Shown here piece after piece: positions 37,851-53,477 of a DNA stretch of 64,000 bases. Source of the DNA: Xylocopa sonorina. Its lineage: Eukaryota; Arthropoda; Insecta; Hymenoptera; Apidae. The stretch is from positions 124,001-188,000 of the forward strand of contig NC_135205.1 in the NCBI RefSeq assembly GCF_050948175.1. The letters are read 5' to 3'. Under the pieces are notes generated by a model. It did no database searches. It was not told the origin of the DNA and was given only the letters and a program-made list of their open reading frames with translations. Position numbers and translations under genes: made by a program. Within the stretch, counting starts at the first letter, position 1. Each line of letters starts with the position of its first letter.

Positions 37851-39236
37851 TGTACATAATACTTCGGAATGAATATTATATCTTATCATGTAACATACAA
37901 ATGGGACGCGATATCGCGTTTTAAGAAGCATCAGAACTCTATGCCCTCGACGCGGAGACATCTGCAAACGCCATTTCCTAGCATGGAAGTGTCGCACTTA
38001 AATTCTTTTGAATTGAATACGAGGTATACATGACATTTCGCAATGAATATTATATCTTATCACGAAACAAATAAATGGGATGCGATACCGCGATTTAAGT
38101 AGCATTAGAAATCTATTGCTACGATACGTAGACACCTGAATACGCTATTTCCAAGCAAGGAATAGTCGCATTTACATTCTTTTGAAGTGAATACGATGTA
38201 TACATGACACTTCGCAATGAATATTATATCTTATCACGAATCATAGAAGTGAGATGGCGATATCGCGTTTTAAGATGCTTTAGAATCTTATTGCCTCGAC
38301 GCGTAGACATCTGCAGACGCTATTCCCTAGCATGGAAGTGTCACATTTACATTCTTGTGAAGTGAATACGAGGTATACGTGACACTTCGCAATGAATATT
38401 ATTTCTTATCATGAAGCATAGAAATGAGATGCGATATCGCGTTTTGAGAAACATTAGAACACTATTGCTACGAGACGTAGACATCTGCAAGCGCTATTTC
38501 CTAGCAAGGAAGATTCGCATTTACATTCTTCTGAAGTGAAGACGAGGAATACATGACACTTCGTAATGAACATTATATCTTATCATGTAACATATAAGTG
38601 AGATGCGATATCGCGTCTTAAGAAGCATTAGAACCCTATTGCCTAGATGGGGAGATATCTGGAAACGCTACTTCCTAGCATGGAAGTGTCGCATTTACAT
38701 TCTTTTGAAGTGAATTCGAGGTATACATGACACTTCGGAATGAATATTATATCTTATCATGAAACACGGAAGAGGGATGCGATATCGCGTTTTAAGGAGC
38801 ATTAGAACTCTACGGCCTCGATGCGGAGACAACTGCAAACAGTATTTCCTAGCAAGCAGTAGTCGCATTTACATTCTTTTGAAGTGAATACGAGGTACAC
38901 ATGACACTTCGCAATGAATATTATATCTTATCATGAAACACAGAAGAGGGATGCGATATCGCGTTTTAAGAAGCATTAGAACTCTATGGCCTCGATGCGG
39001 AGATATCTGCAAACGCTATTTCCTAGCATGGAAGTGTCGCACTTACATTCTTTTGAAGTGAATACGAGATATACATGACATTTCGCAATGAATATTATAT
39101 CTTCACACGAAACATATAAATGGGATGCGATATCGCGATTTATGTAGCATTAGAACTCTATTGCTACGATACGTAGACATCTGTAAACGCTATTTCCTAG
39201 CAAGCAATAGTCGCATTTACTTTCTTTTCAATTGAA

Positions 39237-39254
39237 GGTGTGGTTCTGGTCAAT
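39237..39254. repeat. Small insertion in one monomer
   Basis: GGTGTGGTTCTGGTCAAT stands where neighbouring monomers have only a few bases between TTGAA and CGAGG. It is absent from the related monomers near 47415 and 50895. Confidence 0.6.
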
Positions 39255-42200
39255 CGAGGTGTACATGACACTTCGCAATGAATATTATATCTTATCACGA
39301 AACATAGAAATGAGATGCGATATCGCGATTTAAGTAGCATTAAAACCCTTTGGCTACGATACGTAGACGTCTGAAAACGCTATTACCAAGCAAGGAAGTG
39401 TCGCATTTACATTCAATTGGAGAGAATACGAGGTATAGATGACACTTCGCAATGAATATTATATCTTATCATGAAACATAGAAGTGAGATGCGATATCGC
39501 GTTTTAAGAAGCATTAGTGCTGTATTGCCTCGACGCGTAGACATCTGCAGACGCTATTTCCTAGCATGGCAGTGTCGCATTTACATTCTTTTGTAGAGAA
39601 TACGAGGTGTACATGACACTTCGCAATGAATATTATATCTTATCACGAGACATAGAAATGAGATGCGATATCGCGATTTAAGTAGCATTAGAACACTATT
39701 GCTACGATACGCAGATATCTGAATAAGCTATTTCCTACGATGGAACTGTTGCATTTACAATCTTTTGGGGAGAATACGAGGTATACATGACACTTCGCAA
39801 TGAATATTATATCTTATCATGAAACATAGAAGAGAGATGAGATATCGCGTAAGTAGCATTAGAAATCTATTGCTACGATACGTAGACACCTGAATACGCT
39901 ATTTCCTAGCATGGAAATGTCGCATTTACATTCTTTTGTAGTGAATACGAGGTGTACATGACACTTCGCAATGAATATTATATCTTATCATGAAACATAG
40001 AAGTGAGATGCGATATCGCGTTTTAAGAAGGATTAGAACTGTATTGCCTCGACGCGTAGACATCTGCAGACGCTATTTCCTAACATGGAAGTGTCGCATT
40101 TACATTCTTTTGTAGTGAATACGAGGTGTACATGACACTTCGCAATGAATATTATATCTTTTCACGAAACATAGAAGAGGGATGCGACATCGCGTTTTAA
40201 GAAGCATTAGAACTCTATGGCCTCGATGCGGAGACATCTGCAAACGCCATTTCCTAGCATGGAAGTGTCGCACTTACATTCTTTTGAAGTGATTACGAGG
40301 TATACATGACATTTCGCAATGAATATTATATATAATAACGAAACATATAAATGGGATGGGATACCGCGATTTATGTAGCATTAGAACTCTATTGCTACGA
40401 TACGTAGACATCTGAATAAGCTATTTCCTAGGAAGGAAGTGTTGCATTTACATTCGTTTGGAGAGAATACGAGGTATACATGACACTTCGCAATGAAAAT
40501 GATATCTTATTATGAAACATAGAAGGCAGATGCGATATCGCGTATTAAGAAACATTAGAACTGTATTGCCTCGACGCGTAGACATCTGCTGACGCTATTT
40601 CCTAGCATGGAAGTGTCGCATTTACATTCTTTTGTAGTGAATACGAGGTGTACATGACACTTCGCAATGAATATTATATCTTTCACGAAACATAGAAAAG
40701 GGATGCGATATCGCGTTTTAAGAAGCATTAGAACTCTATGGCCTCGATGCGGAGACATCTGCAAATGCTATTTCCTAGCATGGAAGTGTCGCACTTACAT
40801 TCTTTGAAGTGAATACGAGGTATACATGACATTTCGCAATGAATATTATATCTTATCACAAAACATGTAAATGGGATGCGATACCGCGATTTAAGTAGCA
40901 TTAGAACTCTATTGCTACGATACGTAGACATCTGCAAACGCTATTTCCTAGCATGGAAGTGTCGCATTTACATTCTTTTGTAGTGAATACGAGGTGTACA
41001 TGACACTTCGCAATGAATATTATATGTTATCACGAAACATAGAAGATACATGCGATATCGCGTTTTAAGAAGCATTAGAACTCTATGGCCTCGATGCGGA
41101 GACATCTACAAACGCTATTTCCTAGCATGGAAGTGTCGCATTTACATTCTTTTGCAGTGAATACGAGGTGTACATGACACTTCGCAATGAATATTATATC
41201 TTATCATGAAACATAGAAGAGAGATGCGATATCGCGTTTTAAGAAGGATTAGAACTGTATTGCCTCGGCGCGTAGACATCTGCAGACGCTATTTCCTAGC
41301 ATGGAAGTGTCACACTTACATTCTTTTGAAGTGAATACGGGGTACACATGACACTTCGCAATGAATATTATACCTTATCATGAAACATAAAAATGCGATG
41401 CGATATCTCGTTTTAGGAAGCATTAGAACTCTACTGCTTCGATGCGTAGATATCTGCAAACGCCATTTCCTAGCAAGTAAGTGTCGCATTTACATTCATT
41501 TGAAGTGTATTCGAGGTATAAGTGACACTTCGTAATGAATATTATATATTATCATGAAACATAGGAATGAGATGCGATATCGCGTTATAAGAAGCACGAG
41601 AACTCTACTGCTTCGATAAGTAGACATCTGCAAACGCTATAACCTAGCAAGGAATAGTCGCATTTTTATTCTTCTGAAGTGAATACGAGTTATACATGTC
41701 ACTTCGCAATGAATATTATATCTTATCATGAAACATAGATATGAAATGCGACATCTCGTTTTTAGAAGCATTAGAATTCTATTGTTTCGATAGGCAGACA
41801 TCTCCGAACGACATTTCCTAGCAAGAAAGTGTCGCATTTACATTCATATAAAGTGTATGCGAGCGTAGGTAACACTTCGCAATGAATATTATATCTTATC
41901 ATGAGGCATAGAAGTGATATTCGATATCGCGTTTTAAGAAGCATTAGAACTCTATTGCTACGATACGTAGATATCTGGAAACGATATTTCCTAGCAGGAA
42001 AGTGTCGCATTTACATTTACTTGAAGTGAATACAAGGTATTTGTGACGCTTCCCAATGAATATTATATCTTATCATGAGACATAGAAATGTCATGCAATA
42101 TCGCGTTTTAAGAAGCATTAGAAATCTATTGCTACGATTCGTAGACTTCCGCAAACGCTATTTCCTAGCAAGGAAGTGTCGCATTTACATTCATTCGAAA

Positions 42201-45200
42201 TAAATACAAGGCATACATGATACTTCGCAATGAATATTGTATCTTATCATGAAACATAGTAATGAGATTCGATATCGCGTTTTAAGGAGCATTAGAACCC
42301 AAATGCTACTATACGTAGATATCTGGAAACGATATTTCCTAGCAACAAAGTGTCGCATTTACAATCTTTTGAAGTGAATACGACGTATACATGACACTTC
42401 GCAATGAATATTGTATCTTATCATGAAACATAGAAATGAGATGCTATATCGCGTTTAAAGAATCATTAGAACTCTATTGCATCGATACGTAGACATGTGC
42501 AAACGCTATTTCCTAGCAAGGTATAGTCGCATTTTCATTCTCTTGAGGTGAATACGAGGTATACATGACACTTCGCAATGAATATTATATCTTATCATGA
42601 AACATAGAAACGGGATGCGATATCGCGTTTTAAGAAGCATTAGAACTCCATTGCTTCGATACGTAGACAACTGCAAACGATATTTCCTAGCAACGAAGTG
42701 TCGCATTTACATTGTTTTGAAGTGAATACTAGGTATACGTGACACTTCGCAATGAATATTATATCTATCATGAAACATAGAAATGAGATGCGATACCGCG
42801 TTTTATGGAGCATTAGAACTCCATTGCTACAATACGTAGACCTCTGCAAACGCTATTTCCTAGCATGGAAGTGTCGCATTTACTTTCCTTTGAAGTGAAT
42901 TCGAGGTATACGTGACATTTCGCAATGAACATTATATCTTATCTCGGAACATAGAAATGAAATGCGACATGTCGTTTTAAGATGCATTAGAACTCCATTG
43001 CTACGATACGTAGATATCCGGAAACGCTACTTCCCAGCAAGGAAGTGTCGCATTTACATTCTTTTGAAGTGAAGACGCGTTTACATGACACTTCTCAATG
43101 ATTATTATATCTTATCATGAAACATTGAAATGAGATGCGATATCGCGATTTAAGATGCATTAGAACTGTATTGCTACGATACGTACATATCTGGAAACGC
43201 TAATTCCTAGCAAGGAAGTGTCGCCCTTACAATCTTTTGAAGTGAATACGAAGTATACATGACACTTTGCAATGATTATTATATCTTGTCATGAAACATA
43301 GAAATGAGATGCGATATCGCGTTTTGAGAAGCATTAGAACTCTATTGCCTCGATACGTAGACATCAGAAAACGCTATTTCCTAGGAAGGAAGTGTCGCAT
43401 TTACATATTCACTTCAAGTGTATGCGACGTATAAGTGACACTTCGCAATGAATATTTAATCGTTTCATGAGACATAGAAATGAGATGCGACATCCCGTTT
43501 TAATAAGCATTAGAAACCTATTGTTTCGATACGTGGACATTTGCAAACGATATTTCCTAGCAACGAAGTGTCGCATTTACATTCTTTTAAGGTGAATACG
43601 ATTTATACATGACACTTCGCAATGAATATTATATCTTCTCTCGAAACATAGAAGTGAGATGCGATATAGCGATATATGAGGCACTAGAACTTTATCGCTA
43701 CGATACGTAGACATCTGCAAACGCCATTTCCTAGCAAGGAAGTGTCGCATTTACATTCTTTTGAAGTGAATACGAGGTATACATGACACTTCGCAATGAA
43801 TATTATATCTTATCTTGAAACATAGAAGTGAGATGCGATATCGCGTTTTAAGAAGCATTAGATCTCTATTGCTACGATACGTAGATATCTGCAAACGCTA
43901 TTTCCTAGCTTGGAAGTGTCGCATTTACATTCTTGTGGAGTGAGTACGAAGTATACACGACACTTCGCAATGAATATTATATCTTATCATGAAACATAGG
44001 AGTGAGATGCGATACCGCGTTTTAGGAAGCATTAGAACTCTATTGCTACGATACGTAGACATCTGCAACCGCTATTTCCTAGCATGCAAGTGTCGCATTT
44101 ACATTCTTTTGAAGTGAATACGAGGTATACATGACACTTCGCAATGAATATTATAATTTATCATGGAACATAGAAATAAAATGCGACATCTCGTTTTAAG
44201 AAGCATTAGAACTCTATTCTTTCGATACGTGGTCATCTGGAAACTCTATTTCCTAGCAAGGAAGTGTCGCATTTACATTCTTTTGAAGTGAATACGACGT
44301 ATACATGACACTTCGCAATGAATATTATATCTTATCTCGAAACATAGAAGTGAGATGCGATATCGCGATATAAGAAGCACTAGAATTCTATTGCTACGAT
44401 ACGTAGACATATGCAAACGCTATTTCCTAGCATTGATGTGCCGCATTTACTTTCTTTTGAAGTGAATACGTGGTATACGTGACATTTCGCAATGAATATT
44501 ATATCTTATCACGAAGCATAGAAATGAGTTGCGATATCGCGATTTAAGCAGCATAAGAACTCTACTGCTAAGATACGTAGACATCTGCAAACGCTATTTC
44601 CAAGCAAGGAATGGTCGCATTTACATTCCTATGAAGCGAATACGTGTAAAACATCACACTTCGCAATGAATATTATATCTTGTCATGAAGCATAGAAGGG
44701 AGATGCGATATCCCGTTTTAAGAAGCATAAGAAATCTATTGTTACGGTACGCAGATATCTGGAAACGCTATTTCCTAGCTAGGAAGTGTCGCATTTACAT
44801 TTTTTTGAAGTGAATAAGAGGCAAACATGACACTTCGCAAGGAATATTATTCCTTATCACGAAACATAGGAATGAGATGCGATATCGCGATTTAAGAAGC
44901 ATTAGAACTCTGTAGCTTCGATACGGAGACATCTGCAGTCGCTATTTCCTAGTAAGGAAGTGTCGCATTTACATTTATTTGAAGTGGATACGAGGTATAC
45001 ATGACACTTCGCAATGAATATTATATCTTATGATGAAACATCGAAATGAAATGCGATATCGCGTTTTAAGAAGCGTCAGAACTCTATTGCTACGATACGT
45101 AGACATCAGCAAACGCTATATCCTAGCAAGGAAGTGTCGCATCTACATTCTTTTGAAGTGAACGCGAGGTATACATAACACTCCACAATGAATATTATAT

Positions 45201-46508
45201 CTTATCATGAAACATAGAAGTAAGATGCGATATCGCGATTTAAAAAGCATTAGAACTCTCTTGCTACGATACGTAGACATATGCAAACGCTATTTCCTAG
45301 CAAGGAGGTGTCGCATTTACATTCTTCTGAAGTGAATACGAGGTATACATGACACTTCGCAATGAATATTATATCTCATCATGAAACAGAGAATCGAGAT
45401 GCGACACCTCGTTTTAAGATGCATTAGATCTCTATTGCTACGATACATAGACATCTGCTAACGCTATTTCCTAGCAAGGAAGTGTCGCATTTACATTCTT
45501 TTGAGGTGAATTCGCGGTATAAATGACACTTCGCAATGAATATTATATCTTATCATGAAACAGAGAAATGGGATGCGATATCTCGTTTTAAGAAGCACTA
45601 GAACTCTGTTGTTTCGATGCATGGACATCTGGAAACGCTACTTCTTAGCAAGGAAGTGTCGCATTTACATTCGTTTGAAGTGAATGCGAGGTGTACATGA
45701 CACTTCGCAATGAATATTATATCTTATCATGAAACAGAGAATCGAGATGCGACATCTCGTTTTAAGATGCATTAGATCTCTATTGCTACGATACGTAGAC
45801 ATCTGTAAACGCTATTTCATAGCAAGGAATAGTCGCATTCAAATTCTTTTGAAGCGAATACGAGGTATACATGACAATTCGCAATGAATATTATATCTTA
45901 TCATGAAACAGGGAAATGAGGTGCGACATCACGTTTTAAGAAGCAATAGAACTCTATTGTTTCGATACTTAGACATCTGGGAACGCTATTTCCTAGCAAG
46001 GAACTGTCGCATTTACATTCATTTGAAGCGAATACGAGGCATACATGACACTACGCAATGAATATTATACCTTATCATGAATCGTAGGAGTGAGATGCGA
46101 TATCGTGTTTTAAGAAGCACTAGAACCTCTATTGCTACGATACGTAGACATCTGGAAACGCTAATTCCTAGCAAGGAAGTGTCGCATTTACATTCCTTTG
46201 AAGTGAATAGGAGGTATTCATGACACTTCGCAATGAATATTATATCTTATCATGAAACATAGAAATGAGATGCGATATCGCATTTTATGAAGCATTAGAA
46301 CGCTATTGCTACGATCCGTAGACATCTGCAAACGCTATTTCCTAGCATGGAAGTGTCGCATTTACATACTTTTGAAGTGAATACGAGGTATACATAACAC
46401 TCTACAATGAATATTATATCTTATCACGAAACATAGAAATGAAATGCCACATCTCGTTTTAAGAAGCATTAGAAGTCTATTGTTTCGATACGCAGACATC
46501 TGCGAACG

Positions 46509-49500
46509 ATATTTCCTAGCAAGAAAGTGTCGCATTTACATTCATTTAACGTGAATTCGAGGTGCAGGTAACACTTCGCAATGATTATTATATCTTATCA
46601 TGAGACATAGAAATGAGATTCGGTATCGCGTTTTAAGAAGCATTAGAACTCTATTGCTACGATACGTAGATATCTGGAAACGATATTTCCCAGCAGGGAA
46701 GTGTAGCATTTTCATTCTTCTGAAGTGAATACGAGGTATACATGACACTTCGCAATGAATATTATATCTTATCATGAAACATAGAAGAGAGATGCGATAT
46801 CGCGTATTAAGAAACATTAGAACTGTATTGCCTCGACGCGTAGACATCTGCAGACGCTATTTCCTAGCATGGAAGTGTCGCATTTACATTCTTTTGTAGT
46901 GAATACGAGGTGTACATGACACTTCGCAATGAATATTATATGTTATCACGAAACATAGAAGAGACATGCGATATCACGTTTTAAGAAGCATTAGAACTCT
47001 ATGGCCTCGATGCGGAGTCATCTGCAGACGCTATTTCCTAACATGGAAGTGTCGCATTTACATTCTTTTGTAGTGAATACGAGGTGTACATGACACTTCG
47101 CAATGAATATTTTATGTTATCACGAAACATAGAAGAGACATGCGATATCGCGTTTTAAGAAGCATTAGAACTCTATGGCCTCGATGCGGAGACATCTGCA
47201 AACGCTATTTCCTAGCATGGAAGTGTCGCACTTACATTCTTTTGAAGAGATTACGAGGTATACATGACATTTCGCAATGAATATTATATCTTATAACGAA
47301 ACATATAAATGGGATGGGATACCGCGATTTATGTAGCATTAGAGCTCTATTGCTACGATAAGTAGACATCTGCAAACGCTATTTCCTAGCAAGCAATAGT
47401 CGCATTTACTTTCTTTTCAATTGAATACGAGGAGTACATAACACTTCGCAATGAATATTATATCTTATCACGAAACATAGAAATGAGATGCGATATCGCG
47501 ATTTAAGTAGCATTAGAACTCTATTGCTACGATACGTAGACATCTGAATAAGCTATTTCCTAGGAAGGAAGTGTTGCATTTACATTCGTTTGGAGAGAAT
47601 ACGAGGTATACATGACACTTCGCAATGAATATGATATCTTATCATGAAACATAGAAGACAGATGCGATATCGCGTATTAAGAAACATTGGAACTGTATTG
47701 CCTCGACGCGTAGACATCTGCTGACGCTATTTCCTAGCATGGAAGTGTCGCATTTACATTCTTTTGTAGTGAATACGAGGTGTACATGACACTTCGCAAT
47801 GAATATTATATCTTATCATGAAACATAGAAGAGAGATGCGATATCGCGTTTTAAGAAGGATTAGAACTGTATTGCCTCGGCGCGTAGACATCTGCAAACG
47901 CTATTTCCGAGCAGGGTAGTGTCGCATTTACATTCATTTCAAGTGTATACGAGGTATAAGTGACACGTCGCAACGAATATTATATCTTAACATGAAACAT
48001 AGGAATGAGATGCGATATCGCGTTTTAAGAAGCATTAGAACTCTATTGCTACGATACGTAGACATTTCAAAACGCTATTTCCTAGCAAGGAAGTGTCGCA
48101 TTTACATTGATTTGAAGTGAATACGATGCATACATGACACTTCGTAATGAATATTATATCTTATCATGAAACATAGAAATGAGATGCGATATCGCGTTAT
48201 AAGAAGCACGAGAACTCTACTTCTTCGATAAGTAGACATCTGCAAACGCTATAACCTAGCAAGGAATAGTCGCATTTTCATTCTCTTGAGGTGAATATGA
48301 GGTATACATGACACTTCGCAATGAATATTATATCTTATCATGAAATATAGAAAAGAAATGCGATATCGCGTTTAAAGAAGCGTTAGAACTCTACTGCTAC
48401 GATAAGTAGGCATCAGAAAACGCTATTTCCTAGCAAGGAATAGTCGCATTTTCATTCTCTTGAGGTGAATACGAGGTATACATGACACTTCGTAATGAAT
48501 ATTATATCTTATCATGAAACATAGAAATGAGATGCGATATCGCGATTTAAGAATCATTAGAACCCTATTGCTACGATACGTAGACATCTGCAAACGCTAT
48601 TTTCTAGCAAGGAAGTGTCGCACTTATATTCTTTTGAGCGGAATACGAGGTATACATGACAGTTCGCAATGAATGTTATATCATATCATGAAACATAGAA
48701 ATGAGGTGCGATATCGCGACTTAAGAAGCATTAGAACTCTATTGTTTCGATACGTAGACACTTGGAAACGCTATTTCCTAGCAAGGAAGTGTCGCATTTA
48801 CCTTCTTTAGAATTGAATACGTGGTATACATGACACTTCGTAATGAATATTGTATCTTACCATGAAATATAGAAATGAGATGCGATATCCCGTTTTAGGA
48901 AGCATTACAGCTCTATTGCTTCGATACGTAGACATCTGCAAACGTTATTTCCTAGCAAGGAATAGTCGCATTTACATTCTTTTGAAGTGAATGCTAGGTA
49001 TACTTGACACTTCGCAATGAACATTATATCTTATCATGAAACATAGAGGTGAGATGCGATATCGCGTTTCAAGAAGCATTATAACTCTACTGCCTCGATA
49101 CGTACACATCTGCAAACGCTATTTCCTAGCAAGGAAATGTCGCATTTACATTCATTTGAAGTGTATGCGAGGTATACATGACACTTCGCAATGAATATTA
49201 TATCTTATCATGAAACATAGAAATGAGTTCCGATATCGCGTTCTAAGAAGCATTAGAACTCCATTGCAACGATACGCGGAAATCTGCAAACGCTATTTCC
49301 TAGCAAGCAAGTGGCGCATTTACATTCATTTGAAGTCGATACGAGGTATACATGAAACTTCGCAATGAATATTATATCTTATCGCGAATCATAGAAATGA
49401 GATGCGATATCGCGATTTAAGTAGAATTAGAACAATATTGCTTCGATAGGTAGACATCTGGAAACGCTATTTCCCAGTAAGGAATTGTCGCATTTACATT

Positions 49501-49988
49501 CTTTTGACCGAAATACGAAGTATACATGACACTTCGCAATGAATATTATATCTTATCATGAGACATAGAAATGAGATGCGATATCGCGTTTTATGAAGCA
49601 TTAAAAATCTATTGCTGCGATACGTAGACATTTGCAAACGCCATTTCCTAGCATGGAAGTTCCGCATTTACATTCATTTGAAGTGAATACGAGACATACA
49701 TGACACTTCGCAATGAACATTATACCTTATCATGAAGCATATAAATGAGGTGCGTCATCGCGTTTTAAGAAGCATTAGAACGCTATTGCTACGATCCGTA
49801 GACATCTGCAAACGCTATTTCCTAGCATGGAGGTGTCGCATTTACATACTCTTGAAATGAATACGAGGTATACATAACACTCTACAATGAATATTATATC
49901 TTATCACGAAACATAGAAATGAAATGCGACATCTCGTTTTAAGAAGCATTAGACCCCTATTGCTACGATACGTAGACATCTGGAAACG
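46509..49988 (-). repeat. 20-monomer higher-order unit, copy 1 (3480 bp)
   Basis: The sequence repeats at an exact offset of 3480 bp (20 x 174) in 49989-53468. Reading both copies I found six substitutions (for example at about 47248, 48634, 49028 and 49174) and no net insertion or deletion, which is about 99.8% identity. Neighbouring monomers within the unit differ far more, so the whole block was copied recently. Confidence 0.95.
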
Positions 49989-52900
49989 CTATTTCCTAGC
50001 AAGAAAGTGTCGCATTTACATTCATTTAACGTGAATTCGAGGTGCAGGTAACACTTCGCAATGATTATTATATCTTATCATGAGACATAGAAATGAGATT
50101 CGGTATCGCGTTTTAAGAAGCATTAGAACTCTATTGCTACGATACGTAGATATCTGGAAACGATATTTCCCAGCAGGGAAGTGTAGCATTTTCATTCTTC
50201 TGAAGTGAATACGAGGTATACATGACACTTCGCAATGAATATTATATCTTATCATGAAACATAGAAGAGAGATGCGATATCGCGTATTAAGAAACATTAG
50301 AACTGTATTGCCTCGACGCGTAGACATCTGCAGACGCTATTTCCTAGCATGGAAGTGTCGCATTTACATTCTTTTGTAGTGAATACGAGGTGTACATGAC
50401 ACTTCGCAATGAATATTATATGTTATCACGAAACATAGAAGAGACATGCGATATCACGTTTTAAGAAGCATTAGAACTCTATGGCCTCGATGCGGAGTCA
50501 TCTGCAGACGCTATTTCCTAACATGGAAGTGTCGCATTTACATTCTTTTGTAGTGAATACGAGGTGTACATGACACTTCGCAATGAATATTTTATGTTAT
50601 CACGAAACATAGAAGAGACATGCGATATCGCGTTTTAAGAAGCATTAGAACTCTATGGCCTCGATGCGGAGACATCTGCAAACGCTATTTCCTAGCATGG
50701 AAGTGTCGCACTTACATTCTTTTGAAGTGATTACGAGGTATACATGACATTTCGCAATGAATATTATATCTTATAACGAAACATATAAATGGGATGGGAT
50801 ACCGCGATTTATGTAGCATTAGAGCTCTATTGCTACGATAAGTAGACATCTGCAAACGCTATTTCCTAGCAAGCAATAGTCGCATTTACTTTCTTTTCAA
50901 TTGAATACGAGGAGTACATAACACTTCGCAATGAATATTATATCTTATCACGAAACATAGAAATGAGATGCGATATCGCGATTTAAGTAGCATTAGAACT
51001 CTATTGCTACGATACGTAGACATCTGAATAAGCTATTTCCTAGGAAGGAAGTGTTGCATTTACATTCGTTTGGAGAGAATACGAGGTATACATGACACTT
51101 CGCAATGAATATGATATCTTATCATGAAACATAGAAGACAGATGCGATATCGCGTATTAAGAAACATTGGAACTGTATTGCCTCGACGCGTAGACATCTG
51201 CTGACGCTATTTCCTAGCATGGAAGTGTCGCATTTACATTCTTTTGTAGTGAATACGAGGTGTACATGACACTTCGCAATGAATATTATATCTTATCATG
51301 AAACATAGAAGAGAGATGCGATATCGCGTTTTAAGAAGGATTAGAACTGTATTGCCTCGGCGCGTAGACATCTGCAAACGCTATTTCCGAGCAGGGTAGT
51401 GTCGCATTTACATTCATTTCAAGTGTATACGAGGTATAAGTGACACGTCGCAACGAATATTATATCTTAACATGAAACATAGGAATGAGATGCGATATCG
51501 CGTTTTAAGAAGCATTAGAACTCTATTGCTACGATACGTAGACATTTCAAAACGCTATTTCCTAGCAAGGAAGTGTCGCATTTACATTGATTTGAAGTGA
51601 ATACGATGCATACATGACACTTCGTAATGAATATTATATCTTATCATGAAACATAGAAATGAGATGCGATATCGCGTTATAAGAAGCACGAGAACTCTAC
51701 TTCTTCGATAAGTAGACATCTGCAAACGCTATAACCTAGCAAGGAATAGTCGCATTTTCATTCTCTTGAGGTGAATATGAGGTATACATGACACTTCGCA
51801 ATGAATATTATATCTTATCATGAAATATAGAAAAGAAATGCGATATCGCGTTTAAAGAAGCGTTAGAACTCTACTGCTACGATAAGTAGGCATCAGAAAA
51901 CGCTATTTCCTAGCAAGGAATAGTCGCATTTTCATTCTCTTGAGGTGAATACGAGGTATACATGACACTTCGTAATGAATATTATATCTTATCATGAAAC
52001 ATAGAAATGAGATGCGATATCGCGATTTAAGAATCATTAGAACCCTATTGCTACGATACGTAGACATCTGCAAACGCTATTTTCTAGCAAGGAAGTGTCG
52101 CACTTATATTCTTGTGAGCGGAATACGAGGTATACATGACAGTTCGCAATGAATGTTATATCATATCATGAAACATAGAAATGAGGTGCGATATCGCGAC
52201 TTAAGAAGCATTAGAACTCTATTGTTTCGATACGTAGACACTTGGAAACGCTATTTCCTAGCAAGGAAGTGTCGCATTTACCTTCTTTAGAATTGAATAC
52301 GTGGTATACATGACACTTCGTAATGAATATTGTATCTTACCATGAAATATAGAAATGAGATGCGATATCCCGTTTTAGGAAGCATTACAGCTCTATTGCT
52401 TCGATACGTAGACATCTGCAAACGTTATTTCCTAGCAAGGAATAGTCGCATTTACATTCTTTTGAAGTGAATGCTAGGTATACTTGACACTTCGCAATGA
52501 ACATTATATCTTATCATGAAACATAGAAGTGAGATGCGATATCGCGTTTCAAGAAGCATTATAACTCTACTGCCTCGATACGTACACATCTGCAAACGCT
52601 ATTTCCTAGCAAGGAAATGTCGCATTTACATTCATTTGAAGTGTATGCGAGGTAAACATGACACTTCGCAATGAATATTATATCTTATCATGAAACATAG
52701 AAATGAGTTGCGATATCGCGTTCTAAGAAGCATTAGAACTCCATTGCAACGATACGCGGAAATCTGCAAACGCTATTTCCTAGCAAGCAAGTGGCGCATT
52801 TACATTCATTTGAAGTCGATACGAGGTATACATGAAACTTCGCAATGAATATTATATCTTATCGCGAATCATAGAAATGAGATGCGATATCGCGATTTAA

Positions 52901-53477
52901 GTAGAATTAGAACAATATTGCTTCGATAGGTAGACATCTGGAAACGCTATTTCCCAGTAAGGAATTGTCGCATTTACATTCTTTTGACCGAAATACGAAG
53001 TATACATGACACTTCGCAATGAATATTATATCTTATCATGAGACATAGAAATGAGATGCGATATCGCGTTTTATGAAGCATTAAAAATCTATTGCTGCGA
53101 TACGTAGACATTTGCAAACGCCATTTCCTAGCATGGAAGTTCCGCATTTACATTCATTTGAAGTGAATACGAGACATACATGACACTTCGCAATGAACAT
53201 TATACCTTATCATGAAGCATATAAATGAGGTGCGTCATCGCGTTTTAAGAAGCATTAGAACGCTATTGCTACGATCCGTAGACATCTGCAAACGCTATTT
53301 CCTAGCATGGAGGTGTCGCATTTACATACTTTTGAAATGAATACGAGGTATACATAACACTCTACAATGAATATTATATCTTATCACGAAACATAGAAAT
53401 GAAATGCGACATCTCGTTTTAAGAAGCATTAGACCCCTATTGCTACGATACGTAGACATCTGGAAACGCTATTTCCT
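49989..53477 (-). repeat. 20-monomer higher-order unit, copy 2 (3480 bp)
   Basis: Tandem partner of 46509-49988. The match ends at about 53477, where TCCTAGCAAGAAAG is replaced by TCCTGGTATGTAAG. The ~230 bp before copy 1 (46281-46460) also resemble the end of each unit, so the exchange probably took place between similar monomers. Confidence 0.95.

Noticed and set aside
46542..46847. 101-codon minus-strand frame, repeated identically at 50022-50327
   Set aside because: It spans two satellite monomers and is one of the persistent 58-codon frames; other monomers have stops in it, and there is no start context or domain. The two are identical only because the 3480-bp unit was duplicated.
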